Shown here one piece after another: positions 41,984-50,776 of a stretch of DNA of 56,909 nucleotides; within the stretch, counting starts at the first letter, position 1, and every line of letters starts with the position of its first letter. The position numbers and the translations under genes are program-made. Source of the stretch: JBIQKZ01 sp044464765 (GTDB taxonomy: Bacteria; Pseudomonadota; Gammaproteobacteria; Burkholderiales; Burkholderiaceae_B); assembly GCA_044464765.1 (NCBI GenBank), contig JBIQKZ010000020.1, positions 1 through 56,909 of the forward strand. Reading direction: 5' to 3'. The notes below the pieces were generated by a model that worked only from the letters and a program-made list of their open reading frames with translations, made no database searches and was not told the origin of the DNA.

Positions 41984-42913
41984 TCAGCAACAGCCGTCCG
42001 GCGTTGGCGGAGCCAGCCGGACATAGCGCCCGTAGACTGGATCCTTGTCCAGGCCCAACAGGCGAATGGCGTTATCGCGCAGAATCATGGGCATGACTTC
42101 GGGCTTGATGCCGATCTTGTTGAAATCGGCCAGCCAGCGATCAGGCGTGATCACAGGGAAGTCGGAGCCAAACAGCATTTTGTCTTTCAGCAGGCCGTTG
42201 GCGTACTGGATCAGGATCGGCGGGAAGTACTTAGGCGACCAGCCTGAAAGGTCGATATACACCGACGGCTTGTGCGTGGCGACGGCAAGAGCGTTTTCCT
42301 GCCAAGGAAACGAGGGATGGGCAATGACGATGGGCATGTCGGGGAAATCGACGGCGACATCGTCAAGAAACATAGGGTCTGAATATTTCAGGCGCACGCC
42401 GCCGCCGCCGCGCATCTTGGCGCCCACCCCGGTTTGGCCACTGTGGAAAATGGCGGGCAGCCCGGCTTCGGCGATGGCTTCGTATAAGTCGTAGGCCGCA
42501 CGTTCGTTGGGATAGAACTCTTGCGCCGAGGGGTGGAACTTGAAGCCGCGTATGCCGTAGTCTTTGATCAGCCGTCGGGCTTCGCGCGCCCCCATCTTGC
42601 CGCGCAGCGGATCGATACTGGCGAAGGGGATCAGCACGTCCTGGTGCTCGGCGGCTTCCTCGGCGACTTCCTCATTGGTGATGCGCACCTGGCCGTTCGC
42701 CCTCTCGGTATCGACGGTGAAGATGACGGCCATCATATTGCGTTCGCGGTAATAAGCAGCAGTTTCGCTGATAGTGGGGCGCGGCATTTGTTCTTTGAAG
42801 TAGGCCGCCATGGCGGCATCGAACGCAATGGCCACTTCGTCGGGCGGGTTGCGCGTTGAAACGGTTGCGTGAGTGTGGATGTCGATCGCCACCAGTTGGG
42901 TCAAATCGTTCAT
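41984..42913 (-). CDS. Amidohydrolase-2 family hydrolase of the hydroxycinnamate operon
   Basis: A 309-residue TIM-barrel hydrolase (ACMSD-like). Metal-site candidates: IDIHTHAT (H14, H16 region), GFKFHPS, FHSGQTG, IAHPSFPW and the final Asp in LFGSDFPVITP. The related CouO of Rhodococcus, an amidohydrolase-2 enzyme, splits 4-hydroxyphenyl-beta-ketoacyl-CoA, so a similar C-C cleavage here is plausible. The start at 42913 shares ATGA with the end of the CoA-ligase gene, indicating one operon. Confidence 0.8.
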   Translation of the reverse strand: MNDLTQLVAIDIHTHATVSTRNPPDEVAIAFDAAMAAYFKEQMPRPTISETAAYYRERNMMAVIFTVDTERANGQVRITNEEVAEEAAEHQDVLIPFASIDPLRGKMGAREARRLIKDYGIRGFKFHPSAQEFYPNERAAYDLYEAIAEAGLPAIFHSGQTGVGAKMRGGGGVRLKYSDPMFLDDVAVDFPDMPIVIAHPSFPWQENALAVATHKPSVYIDLSGWSPKYFPPILIQYANGLLKDKMLFGSDFPVITPDRWLADFNKIGIKPEVMPMILRDNAIRLLGLDKDPVYGRYVRLAPPTPDGCC

Positions 42914-44775
42914 TGGGTCTCCAGAATATCGGCGCCGGGTTGGTCGGCGTACAGGGTGTCCACCAGCGCGGCGCGCGTCTTGAGCACAGTGCGCTGGTTG
43001 ATCGAGCCTTTGTCGGTCATTTCGCCGGCCTCCATCGAGGCCGGCTCGCGTAGCACTATACAACGTTGGATGCGGTTGGAGCTGCCGGTGGCCCGGGCCG
43101 CCAATGTGGACAGCAAAGCTTGCGCCCAGGCGCGCACATCAGGATCGTCGGCGATGTCGGCAAGACGCACATCCGCGGGCAGGCGGGGCGATAGCGCAGC
43201 TGCGGCCGGCAGAAGGAACATCAGCATGCCCAGGTAATTACGGTCGTGTCCGGTGATGACGACGTCTTGTATATACGGGGCGCCTGCAGCAATGACTTCC
43301 AGGCGCAAGGCGCCTACGTTGACCCAAGTGCCACTGATCAACTTGAAATCTTCGGCGATACGGCCATCGAAACGCAGGCCTTTTCCGGGCGCGTTGTCGT
43401 CGATGAACCGAGCGCCGTCTCCGCTGCGGAAAAATCCTTCCTCGTCGAAGCTCGCGCGAGTGAGTTCAGGTTGGCGCCAATAGCCCGGTGTGATGTTGGG
43501 GCCGCGATAGCGCACTTCCAGCTTGTCGGCGTCAGGCACCAGCTTGACTTCGGTACCCGCTGCCGGCAAGCCGATAAGCCCCGCCTGCCAGTCGGGCAGA
43601 TGAGCGGAAATGGCGAACGGCGCGGTTTCGGTCATGCCCAGGCCCATGGTCATGGGGATGCGCACGCCGCACGCCGCGACAGCCAGGTCGTCGATGGTTT
43701 GCTTGAGTGGGCCGGGCAGGGAAGCGCCGCAAGGGAAGATCAGCTTCATGCGACTGAAGAAGCAGTCACGTAAAACCGTGTCGGTTTTCATGGCATGCGC
43801 CAGAAGCTCCAGCCCTTTGGGCACGGTGTAGTGCAAGGTGGAGGGTATCTCGCGCAGATTGCGAATGGTGGTGTCCATCCCGTCGGGGGTTGGCTTGCCT
43901 TCATCGATGTACATCGTGCCGCCCTGGAACAGGGCCACGCCGAAATTATTATTGCCTGCCGCCGTATGGTGCCAGGGCATCCAATCGACCAGAACGGGAG
44001 GTTCTGCGGCGACGAAAGGGTAGCACTGCACCAGCATTTGTTGATTGCACATCAGCATGCGGTGGGTGTTGATGACGGCCTTGGGCAGATTGGTGGAGCC
44101 CGAGGTAAACAGGAATTTGACAATGGTGTCGCCGGTAATCGCCTGGTTCGCGGTAGCCACCAAGGGCGTTACAGGAGTTGCCAGCAGTTGGGCGAATGAA
44201 GTGCAATGGCGGTCGTGCAAGGCGCCCTCGGCGAAGCACAGTTCTGTTTCCGCAGGCACCGCCAGGCGAATGGCGTTTTCGTAGCGCGCCGCATCGCGGG
44301 CGAACACCAGGCCTGGCGTAAGCAATTGCACGGCATGCTTGACACGGTCGGCGGTTTTGGAAAGCAGTGAGTAAGCCGGGGAGACCGGTGCGTAGGGAAT
44401 GCCGACATGGCTGGCCCCCAGATACAGTAGGGCGTGCTCCAGGCTATTTTCAGACAGCACCATCAGGGGGCGTTCGGCGCTCAGGCCGCGGTCCAGCAGC
44501 GCCTGACCGATATGCTGTGCTTGTTGCAAGGCCTGCGCGAAGCTTAAATGCTGCCATTCCCCGCTTGAGTCACGCTGGGCAAGAAAGGGCGCGTCGGGTT
44601 TCTCGGCAGCCCAGCGGACCAGCGGGTCGGTATAGCGTTGGGGGTAAGGCAACAAAGGGTCGGTGGATCGGATCAACCAGGCACCGTCGGCACGCAGTTC
44701 AGCCTGGCCTTCATAGGGGCCCAGAGCGATGGCGCGAAAAGGGGCGGGATCGGTACTGTGTGGTTGAGCGGACAT
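42910..44775 (-). CDS. Feruloyl-CoA synthase-like acyl-CoA ligase (copy 1)
   Basis: A 621-residue ANL-superfamily ligase activating a hydroxycinnamate to its CoA thioester with ATP. AMP-binding loop TSGSTNLPK (224-232), acceptor region DWMPWHHTAAGNNNFG, MGLGMTETAPFAIS, and the hinge RFDGRIAEDFKLISGTWVNVG. These match feruloyl-CoA synthases. It is clearly a paralogue of the protein encoded at 45618. It lies between the amidohydrolase and the crotonase in a leftward operon. Confidence 0.88.
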   Translation of the reverse strand: MSAQPHSTDPAPFRAIALGPYEGQAELRADGAWLIRSTDPLLPYPQRYTDPLVRWAAEKPDAPFLAQRDSSGEWQHLSFAQALQQAQHIGQALLDRGLSAERPLMVLSENSLEHALLYLGASHVGIPYAPVSPAYSLLSKTADRVKHAVQLLTPGLVFARDAARYENAIRLAVPAETELCFAEGALHDRHCTSFAQLLATPVTPLVATANQAITGDTIVKFLFTSGSTNLPKAVINTHRMLMCNQQMLVQCYPFVAAEPPVLVDWMPWHHTAAGNNNFGVALFQGGTMYIDEGKPTPDGMDTTIRNLREIPSTLHYTVPKGLELLAHAMKTDTVLRDCFFSRMKLIFPCGASLPGPLKQTIDDLAVAACGVRIPMTMGLGMTETAPFAISAHLPDWQAGLIGLPAAGTEVKLVPDADKLEVRYRGPNITPGYWRQPELTRASFDEEGFFRSGDGARFIDDNAPGKGLRFDGRIAEDFKLISGTWVNVGALRLEVIAAGAPYIQDVVITGHDRNYLGMLMFLLPAAAALSPRLPADVRLADIADDPDVRAWAQALLSTLAARATGSSNRIQRCIVLREPASMEAGEMTDKGSINQRTVLKTRAALVDTLYADQPGADILETQ

Positions 44776-44789
44776 GGTGGTCTCCGAAA

Positions 44790-45578
44790 TTAGCCCAGGG
44801 TGACTTTGGCGGCGCGTTTTTCCAGGAAGGCGGTCACCCGCTCTTTGGCTTCTGGAGCTCCCTGGGTAATGGCGGCCATCAAGGCTTCGGTCATCAGGCC
44901 GTGCGACATGGGTTGCTCGGCGATAAGCGGCAGGGCATGTGTGATGGCGAAATTCGACATCGGTGCATTCGATGCGATGCGCCGGGCCAGTTCCAGCGCC
45001 TTGTCCATGGCTTGGCCTGCCGGCGTTACATAATGGGTAAGATTGATCGCTTTGCCTTCATGCGCGTCCAGCACGTGGCCGGTGAGCATCATTTCGGTAA
45101 CGCGTGAGAAGCCGATCAGTTTGGAGACGCGGACCGAGCCGCCCCCGCCCAGGAAGATGCCCCGCTGGCCTTCGGGCAAGCCGAAGTAGGTGGTGTCGTC
45201 GGCGACGCGGACATGCGCCGACGAGGCCAGTTCCAGCCCACCGCCCACCACGGCGCCCTGCATGACGCATACGACGGGCACTTTGCCAAACTGGATTTTG
45301 GAGAAAGCTTCGTACCATTGAAAGGAATGATGTACGCCTTCGGCCGCGCTGGTTTCGGAAAGCTCCGACAGGTCGAGCCCAGCGCAAAAATGGGTGCCTT
45401 CCCCGGCCAGAATGGCGACCCGTACACTGGCAGGCAGGGAGTCGAATGCATGTCGCAGTTGGTCGACGACAGCAATGCTTAGGGCGTTGCGCTTCTCGGG
45501 CCGTACCAGCGTGATGGTGGCGATGGCTTCGTCGATATCGACTCGAATCAGTTGCGTGCTTGTTGTTGGGACGTTCAT
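44790..45578 (-). CDS. Enoyl-CoA hydratase/isomerase (crotonase) family protein
   Basis: A 262-residue crotonase. Oxyanion-hole elements HFCAGLDL (63-70) and GGGLEL (112-117), with Glu candidates E116 and E136 (GLPEGQRG). It probably hydrates a hydroxycinnamoyl-CoA, and may cleave it. The sequence does not look like classic hydroxycinnamoyl-CoA hydratase-lyase (which has GLSEINWGIPPG), so its product is uncertain. It sits between the two ligase genes. Confidence 0.85.
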   Translation of the reverse strand: MNVPTTSTQLIRVDIDEAIATITLVRPEKRNALSIAVVDQLRHAFDSLPASVRVAILAGEGTHFCAGLDLSELSETSAAEGVHHSFQWYEAFSKIQFGKVPVVCVMQGAVVGGGLELASSAHVRVADDTTYFGLPEGQRGIFLGGGGSVRVSKLIGFSRVTEMMLTGHVLDAHEGKAINLTHYVTPAGQAMDKALELARRIASNAPMSNFAITHALPLIAEQPMSHGLMTEALMAAITQGAPEAKERVTAFLEKRAAKVTLG

Positions 45579-45617
45579 TACGGGGTTCCTGTGGTGATGA
45601 CGTTATTCGTTGGTGGT

Positions 45618-47489
45618 TCAGGGGCCCGGCAATAGAACGCCGGCGCCCGGCTCGGTAGCATACAGGCGTTCGACCAAGGCGGCGCGGGTTTTCAGCACGT
45701 TGCGCTGATTGATCGACCCCTTATCGGTCATCTCGCCAAGCTCCATGGAGGCGGGTTCGCCCATGATCATTGCGCGAACGATACGCTGCGAGCTGGACGC
45801 CGAGCGTGCCGCCAGCGTGTCCAGCATAGTCTGCGCCCACTGGCGAACACCGGGGTCGGCGGCCAGGTCGGCCAGGCTTGCCTGGTTGCCCGCATCGCGT
45901 GCCAGGGTTCTAGCCGATGGTAGCAGGAAAACCAGCATGCCCAACTCGTTGCGATCGTGTCCTGTAATGACGACATCGTGCACATGAGGCGCACCGCAGG
46001 CGATGGCCTGCTGACGCAGGCTGCCCACATTGACCCAGGTGCCGCTGATCAGCTTGAAATCCTCGGCAATGCGCCCGTTGAACTGCAGGCCTTGCTCGGG
46101 TTGGTCTGGTTGATGGAAGACGGCGGCATCGCCGCTGCAAAAAAAACCTTCGTCGTCGAAGCTTTCGCGCGTGAGTTCGGGCTGGCGCCAATAGCCGGGG
46201 GTGATATTGGGGCCGCGATAGCGGACCTCGAGCTTGTCTGCGCAAGGTGCGAGCTTGATCTCGAGGCCCGGGGCGGGGATGCCGATCATGCCGGCTTGCC
46301 AGTTGGGTACGTGGGCCGACAGGGCAAAGGGCGCGGTTTCCGTCATTCCCAGGCTGGTTGTCATGGGAATGCGGGCGCCACATGATGCCACGGCCAGGTC
46401 GTCGAGCGCCTGCTTCAGGGGTGCGGACAACGCGGCTCCCACGGGGTAGATCAGGGAGAGTTTCTTATAGAAACTGTCGCGCAATTGCGTGTCGGTTTTC
46501 ATGGCCTGGGTCAGGGTTTCCAGTCCTTTGGGCACGGCATAGTAAACGGTGGGCGACACGTCGCGAAGATTGTTGATGGTGGTGGCCATGCCCTCGGGCG
46601 TGGGCTTGCCATCATCGATATACAGTGAACCGCCGTTATAGAGAACGAATCCGAAATTGTGGTTGCCGCCCGCCGTGTGATGCCAGGGAAGCCAGCAGAC
46701 CAGCACTGGAGGGTCGCGTTCTATTTGAGGAAAGCATTGCAGGAACATCTGCTGGTTGTTCATCAGCATGCCATGGGTGTTAATGACCGCCTTGGGCAGC
46801 TTGGTGGAGCCCGAGGTGAACAGGAACTTGGCAATAGTGTCGTGACCTACTTCCTGATGCGCCGCCTGGACGGCCGCTGTAACAGGCGTGTTGGCGACGT
46901 CCTGGAGCAGCGTACAGGGCCGGCCCGCCAGATGACCTTCTTCGAACCATAGTTCGGTTTCCAGGGGCACGGCTTTTTCGATGGCGTTGGAAAAACGTGC
47001 CGCATCGCGCGCATAGACCAGCCCTGGTGTGAGAAGCTGAACGGCGTGCCGCACCCGCTCGGCGCTGGGCGACAACAAGGAATATGCGGGTGAAACCGGT
47101 GCGCATGGAATGCCGACATGCAGGGCCGCCAGGCACAGCAGGGCGAATTCAAGACTGTTTTCCGAGAGCACCATGAGGGGTCGCTCGGCGTTCAGGCCGC
47201 GATCCAAAAGCGCCTGGGCCAGCGGCAGGATACGCTGGGCTGCCTGACCGTAGGTAAGGCGCCGCCAATTGCCATGCGCATCGCGTTGAGCCAGGAACAC
47301 GGTATCGGGGCGTTCTTTGGCCCAACGCAGAAGCGGTTCAGTATAGCGCTGCGGACTGGGTAACAAGCCTTGTGCTGATGTGATCAGGAAACTGCCATCG
47401 GGTCGGGCCTGAACGTGGCTTTGATAAGGCCCGAAGCCGAAGTGGCGGATAGGGGCATCAGCGCAAGGTGTGTCAGCAGAGTGTGTCAT
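45618..47489 (-). CDS. Feruloyl-CoA synthase-like acyl-CoA ligase (copy 2)
   Basis: A 623-residue ANL-superfamily ligase, strongly similar along its length to the protein at 42910-44775. AMP-binding loop TSGSTKLPK (225-233), CWLPWHHTAGGNHNFG, TSLGMTETAPFALS, and QFNGRIAEDFKLISGTWVNVG. Two ligases flanking one crotonase suggests duplication followed by divergence in substrate range, for example p-coumarate against ferulate or caffeate. It follows the binding-protein gene, 12 nt apart. Confidence 0.88.
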   Translation of the reverse strand: MTHSADTPCADAPIRHFGFGPYQSHVQARPDGSFLITSAQGLLPSPQRYTEPLLRWAKERPDTVFLAQRDAHGNWRRLTYGQAAQRILPLAQALLDRGLNAERPLMVLSENSLEFALLCLAALHVGIPCAPVSPAYSLLSPSAERVRHAVQLLTPGLVYARDAARFSNAIEKAVPLETELWFEEGHLAGRPCTLLQDVANTPVTAAVQAAHQEVGHDTIAKFLFTSGSTKLPKAVINTHGMLMNNQQMFLQCFPQIERDPPVLVCWLPWHHTAGGNHNFGFVLYNGGSLYIDDGKPTPEGMATTINNLRDVSPTVYYAVPKGLETLTQAMKTDTQLRDSFYKKLSLIYPVGAALSAPLKQALDDLAVASCGARIPMTTSLGMTETAPFALSAHVPNWQAGMIGIPAPGLEIKLAPCADKLEVRYRGPNITPGYWRQPELTRESFDDEGFFCSGDAAVFHQPDQPEQGLQFNGRIAEDFKLISGTWVNVGSLRQQAIACGAPHVHDVVITGHDRNELGMLVFLLPSARTLARDAGNQASLADLAADPGVRQWAQTMLDTLAARSASSSQRIVRAMIMGEPASMELGEMTDKGSINQRNVLKTRAALVERLYATEPGAGVLLPGP

Positions 47490-47501
47490 GGTGTTGAATG
47501 A

Positions 47502-48635
47502 TCAGGGAAGAAGTTTCCAGTCGTTGCCGTCGGGGGTCAGCATGACGCGGGCGTCGGGCCCGAAACCCCAGTGGTCGTCGGGGGTGTAATGCAGATCGCC
47601 TTTCGTGACGGCTACCGCCCCTTGGTTTTCGATGGCGTCGCGCAAGGCGGCGCGGAACTCGGGCGTGCCGGGCTTGGCGGTTTTTAACGCCGTGGGCACG
47701 GCCTGTTCCAGCACCAGCGCGAAGTCGTATACGTTGGCGGCGAACTGCGTGCGCGAGCCCGGGCCGTATTTCTGTTCATAGCGCTGAACGAAGTCTGTGG
47801 CGACCTTCTTGCCCGCATGGCTTTCAGGCAACTGCTCGGGCACTTGCTCGGGCCCGGAAATGACAATGGCGCCCTCGGCGTCTTTGCCGGCCAGACGCAG
47901 AAAGTCGGGTGAAACGGCGGCGGCTGCATGGTAGATTTTGCCTTTGTAGCCGCGATCCTTCAGGGCTTTTTGGGGCAGGGCGCTGCCGGCGCCCACGGCA
48001 ACCACCAGCACGGCGTCGGGGCGGCTGGCGACGACGCTAAGGGCCTGCCCGCTGACACTGCTATCAGCCCTGGCAAAGCGTTCGGTGGCTACGATTTTGA
48101 CGCCTGCCGCTTCTGCCTGCTGTTGAAGCGCCTTCAGGTGGGACTCGCCATAGGCGTCGGACAAGCCAAGAAATGCAACAGTTTTGACACCATTGTTCTT
48201 CATGTGATCGAGAAAGCCTTCGACAAACCAGGCGGCCGGCATGACGGTGCGGAAAGTCCAGTAGTCTTCCCCTTTGGGCAGTTCGGCCGGCGACGGCGAC
48301 AACTGAGGAACTTTAGCTTCGTTGGCGACTTGGGCGATGGCGATCGTGGCAGGCGTGTTGGCCGCACCCATAATGACGTCCATGCCTTCGCTGGCGAATC
48401 GGCGGGCGTTCCGGGTGGCTTGGGTGGGGTCGCCGGCGTCGTCCAGCAGGTGAACGACGATTTTTTCACCGGCAATTTCCTTGGGCCAGAAGTCCAGGGC
48501 GTTGCGCACGGGTATGCCGATGGAGGCGCCGGGGCCGGTCAGCGATGTGCTGGCCCCCACGTTGATGTCCGCCAGGGCGGGGTGCGCCACAAGGACGGTA
48601 AAGACGCCAAATGCAAGGGCCTGAGTAGCTTTCAT
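47502..48635 (-). CDS. Leucine-binding-type ABC substrate-binding protein for aromatic acids
   Basis: A 377-residue periplasmic protein of the HAAT (leucine/aromatic) type. Signal peptide 1-22 (MKATQALAFGVFTVLVAHPALA), then GASTSLTGPGASIGIPVRNALDFWP and GAANTPATIAIAQVANE. As the first gene of a hydroxycinnamate operon it probably binds a hydroxycinnamate, as CouP does in Rhodopseudomonas. No cognate permease or ATPase is in the window, so it must use one encoded elsewhere. The promoter carries the palindrome at 48694-48710. Confidence 0.85.
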   Translation of the reverse strand: MKATQALAFGVFTVLVAHPALADINVGASTSLTGPGASIGIPVRNALDFWPKEIAGEKIVVHLLDDAGDPTQATRNARRFASEGMDVIMGAANTPATIAIAQVANEAKVPQLSPSPAELPKGEDYWTFRTVMPAAWFVEGFLDHMKNNGVKTVAFLGLSDAYGESHLKALQQQAEAAGVKIVATERFARADSSVSGQALSVVASRPDAVLVVAVGAGSALPQKALKDRGYKGKIYHAAAAVSPDFLRLAGKDAEGAIVISGPEQVPEQLPESHAGKKVATDFVQRYEQKYGPGSRTQFAANVYDFALVLEQAVPTALKTAKPGTPEFRAALRDAIENQGAVAVTKGDLHYTPDDHWGFGPDARVMLTPDGNDWKLLP

Positions 48636-48693
48636 GTATTGTCTCCGGTATGTGTAAATTTTGGCTGTACAGAACGTGGGGGTATTATTTTAT

Positions 48694-48710
48694 TGTTAGC
48701 CAGGCTAACA
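48694..48710. promoter_or_regulatory. Perfect palindrome TGTTAGCC-A-GGCTAACA, MarR operator candidate
   Basis: A 17-nt sequence with 8-bp perfect arms in the 127-nt divergent region between the binding-protein gene (start 48635) and the marR gene (start 48763). The length and symmetry suit a MarR dimer, such as CouR/FerR-type regulators relieved by hydroxycinnamoyl-CoA. Binding is inferred from position. Confidence 0.7.
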
Positions 48711-48762
48711 TTGTTCAATGGTATATTTTGTGAATATCGGCTTCCATAAGGGCTAACCCTCG

Positions 48763-49239
48763 GTGACAGATTCGAACGATAAATCAGACATAAACTTGCT
48801 GGCGGGGTCGCTGGCCTATGCCATCAAACAGGCGCAGGTCAGGTGTTACGAAATTCTTTTCGATTTTTATGGACCCAACGCTTTGACGCCGGGTCGCATG
48901 ACGGCGCTTTGCCTGATCGGTGTTCAACCGGGCATCAGCCAGTCGGCTTTGGCCGAACTGCTCAAGGTGAATCGGGCAAGTGTCATCAAGGTGGTGAACA
49001 ATCTGCAGGCGCTGGGTTTCATCGAGCGCCGACCCAGCCCGAGCGACAAACGCAGCCAGGCCTTGTTCGTCACGGATCAGGGGCATGGGGAGCTTCGGCG
49101 TCTTACCGCCATCACTCACGACTATGAAGAGTTGGTTGCTGCCGAATTGACCGCGGCCGAGCGCAAGACGCTGTTTCGCTTGCTGGCCAAGACGGCGATC
49201 AACCCAGCAAGGCCCTTATCCGGTCGTGCAGAGGATTGA
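48763..49239 (+). CDS. MarR-family regulator of the hydroxycinnamate operon
   Basis: A 158-residue MarR protein: GRMTALCLIGVQPGISQSALAELLKVNRASVIKVVNNLQALGFIERR is the winged-helix core with wing SPSDKRSQALFVT. It starts at a GTG and reads divergently from the catabolic operon; by family analogy with CouR and FerR it probably represses that operon until a hydroxycinnamoyl-CoA binds. The 3' end overlaps the convergent modC by 41 nt. Confidence 0.85.
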   Translation: MTDSNDKSDINLLAGSLAYAIKQAQVRCYEILFDFYGPNALTPGRMTALCLIGVQPGISQSALAELLKVNRASVIKVVNNLQALGFIERRPSPSDKRSQALFVTDQGHGELRRLTAITHDYEELVAAELTAAERKTLFRLLAKTAINPARPLSGRAED

Positions 49240-49984
49240 CGGGGCGGGGTTCCTGGCCGGTCAGGTTCGAGCGGTTGTGCTCAATGCTTTGGGCCGATTG
49301 CAGGTCCACCTCGCGAACGATGTGCCCTTGTTCATAGACCAGGACCGTGTCCGCCAGAGCCAGGACGTCTTCCGCGTCGTGGGTAATCATTAGCGTGGGG
49401 ATGCGCCAGCGGCGGCAGGTTTCGGCCAGTTCGGCACGCAGTTCCGTTCGCAGCATGGCGTTCAGTGCGGCAAAAGGCTCGTCGAGCAGCAGCAGGCGCG
49501 GCTCGCGCGCCAATGCCCGGGCCAGCGCGGTGCGTTGCTGTTGTCCGCCTGAAAGCTTTGCAGGCCGGCTGTCGGCCATGCTGCTCAGGCCGAAGCTTTC
49601 CAGCAGCTCGTCGATTGCGCGCCGCTGATCCGCGGCGATCCGGCGACGGCGCCAGGAGGTCAGGCCGAATTCGATGTTCTGGCGGACGGTCAGATGGGGA
49701 AACAGCGCATAGTTCTGGAACAGATAGCCGATGTGTCGATGCTGTGCGGAAACATTGATGTTTCGCGCGGAGTCGAACAGCGTGCTGTCGCTGACCGCAA
49801 TGCGACCTTGGTCCGGCCGCAAAAGACCGGCAATCGCTTGCAAGGTAAGCGTTTTTCCGGCGCCCGACGGGCCATATAGCGCGACAAAAGGTTTGTGCGC
49901 GGTAAAGCGAACGTCCAGGTCGAAGCGGCGCTTATCGTCGACCAGCGATGCTTGGATGGCTACATCAAGGTAGGGCGTAGTCAT
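49199..49984 (-). CDS. modC: Molybdate ABC transporter ATP-binding protein (short, no Mop domain)
   Basis: A 261-residue ATPase. Walker A GPSGAGKT (38-45), signature LSGGQQQR (144-151), Walker B LLLLDEP (164-170), and the D-loop/H-loop ITHDAEDVLALADTVLV. The sequence ends at about the close of the ATPase domain; the TOBE/Mop molybdate-sensing domain that makes typical ModC about 350 residues is missing. Third gene of modB-modA-modC, 5 nt after modA. Confidence 0.88.
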   Translation of the reverse strand: MTTPYLDVAIQASLVDDKRRFDLDVRFTAHKPFVALYGPSGAGKTLTLQAIAGLLRPDQGRIAVSDSTLFDSARNINVSAQHRHIGYLFQNYALFPHLTVRQNIEFGLTSWRRRRIAADQRRAIDELLESFGLSSMADSRPAKLSGGQQQRTALARALAREPRLLLLDEPFAALNAMLRTELRAELAETCRRWRIPTLMITHDAEDVLALADTVLVYEQGHIVREVDLQSAQSIEHNRSNLTGQEPRPVNPLHDRIRALLG

Positions 49985-49989
49985 GCCGT

Positions 49990-50760
49990 TTATGGGGCGC
50001 CGAAACCGTAGCCGTCCAGAATTTCACGCGCGGGCGGCGTGGCGAGATAGTCGAGAAATTTCTGGGCGAGGGCTTTTTCCTTGCTTTGGCTGACGACTGC
50101 GATCGGGTAGGTGAGAGGGGCGTGATTGCCGGCGGTCAGTTGAATGACGACGTCTTGCTTCTTGAGAATGGCGTCTGTTCTGTAGACGAAGCCAACGTCC
50201 ACTTCGCCACGCGACGTGTAGTCAAGCACCTGGCGAACGTTCTCGGCGTAGACAATTCGTGGCTGCAACACGTCCCATAGCTTGGCGGCGGTAAGCGATT
50301 GTTCGGTATAGCGGCCGGCCGGAACAGTTTCTGGTTTGCCTACGGCAATGCGGCGCACTTTATCGCTTTTAAGGTCGTCGAGTGTCTTGACGGTGTAGGC
50401 ATGATCTTTGGGTTGCACCAGTACCAGGCTGTTCGATACGAAATTCCTGCGGCTTGCGGTGTCGATCAGTGATTGCTGGGCGGCGCGATCCATGGTTGCC
50501 TGGTCGGCGCTGGCAAACACGTCAACCGGCGCGCCTTGGTTGATCTGCTGCAGCAATACGCCAGAGGCTGCTGTGTTCAGCTTGATCGATACACCGGGAT
50601 GGGCGGCTTCGAATTTGGCGGCGACGTCTTTGAAGGCGTTGCTCAGACTGGCTGCGGCGGAAACAGTCAAATCCTGGGCGCTGACGGCCAGCGATGCGAA
50701 ACCCAGGGCTAGAGCGGCCAGCCATTTGGCTCGCGCGACCATTGGTTTGGTGTGGTGCAT
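49990..50760 (-). CDS. modA: Molybdate-binding periplasmic protein
   Basis: A 256-residue binding protein with signal peptide 1-28 (MVARAKWLAALALGFASLAVSA, after a short n-region). Mature signature DLTVSAAASLSNAFKDVAAKFEAAHPGVSIKLNTAASGVLLQQINQGAPVDVFASADQ contains the Ser and Ala/Gln contacts expected for oxyanion binding. Delivers molybdate or tungstate to ModB. Located between modB and modC, an unusual order (normally modA first). Confidence 0.93.
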   Translation of the reverse strand: MHHTKPMVARAKWLAALALGFASLAVSAQDLTVSAAASLSNAFKDVAAKFEAAHPGVSIKLNTAASGVLLQQINQGAPVDVFASADQATMDRAAQQSLIDTASRRNFVSNSLVLVQPKDHAYTVKTLDDLKSDKVRRIAVGKPETVPAGRYTEQSLTAAKLWDVLQPRIVYAENVRQVLDYTSRGEVDVGFVYRTDAILKKQDVVIQLTAGNHAPLTYPIAVVSQSKEKALAQKFLDYLATPPAREILDGYGFGAP

Positions 50761-50776
50761 GTGGATCTCCGTAAGG

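Noticed and set aside
44367..45107. A 246-codon plus-strand frame across ligase and crotonase
   Set aside because: Antisense shadow of two genes in one operon.
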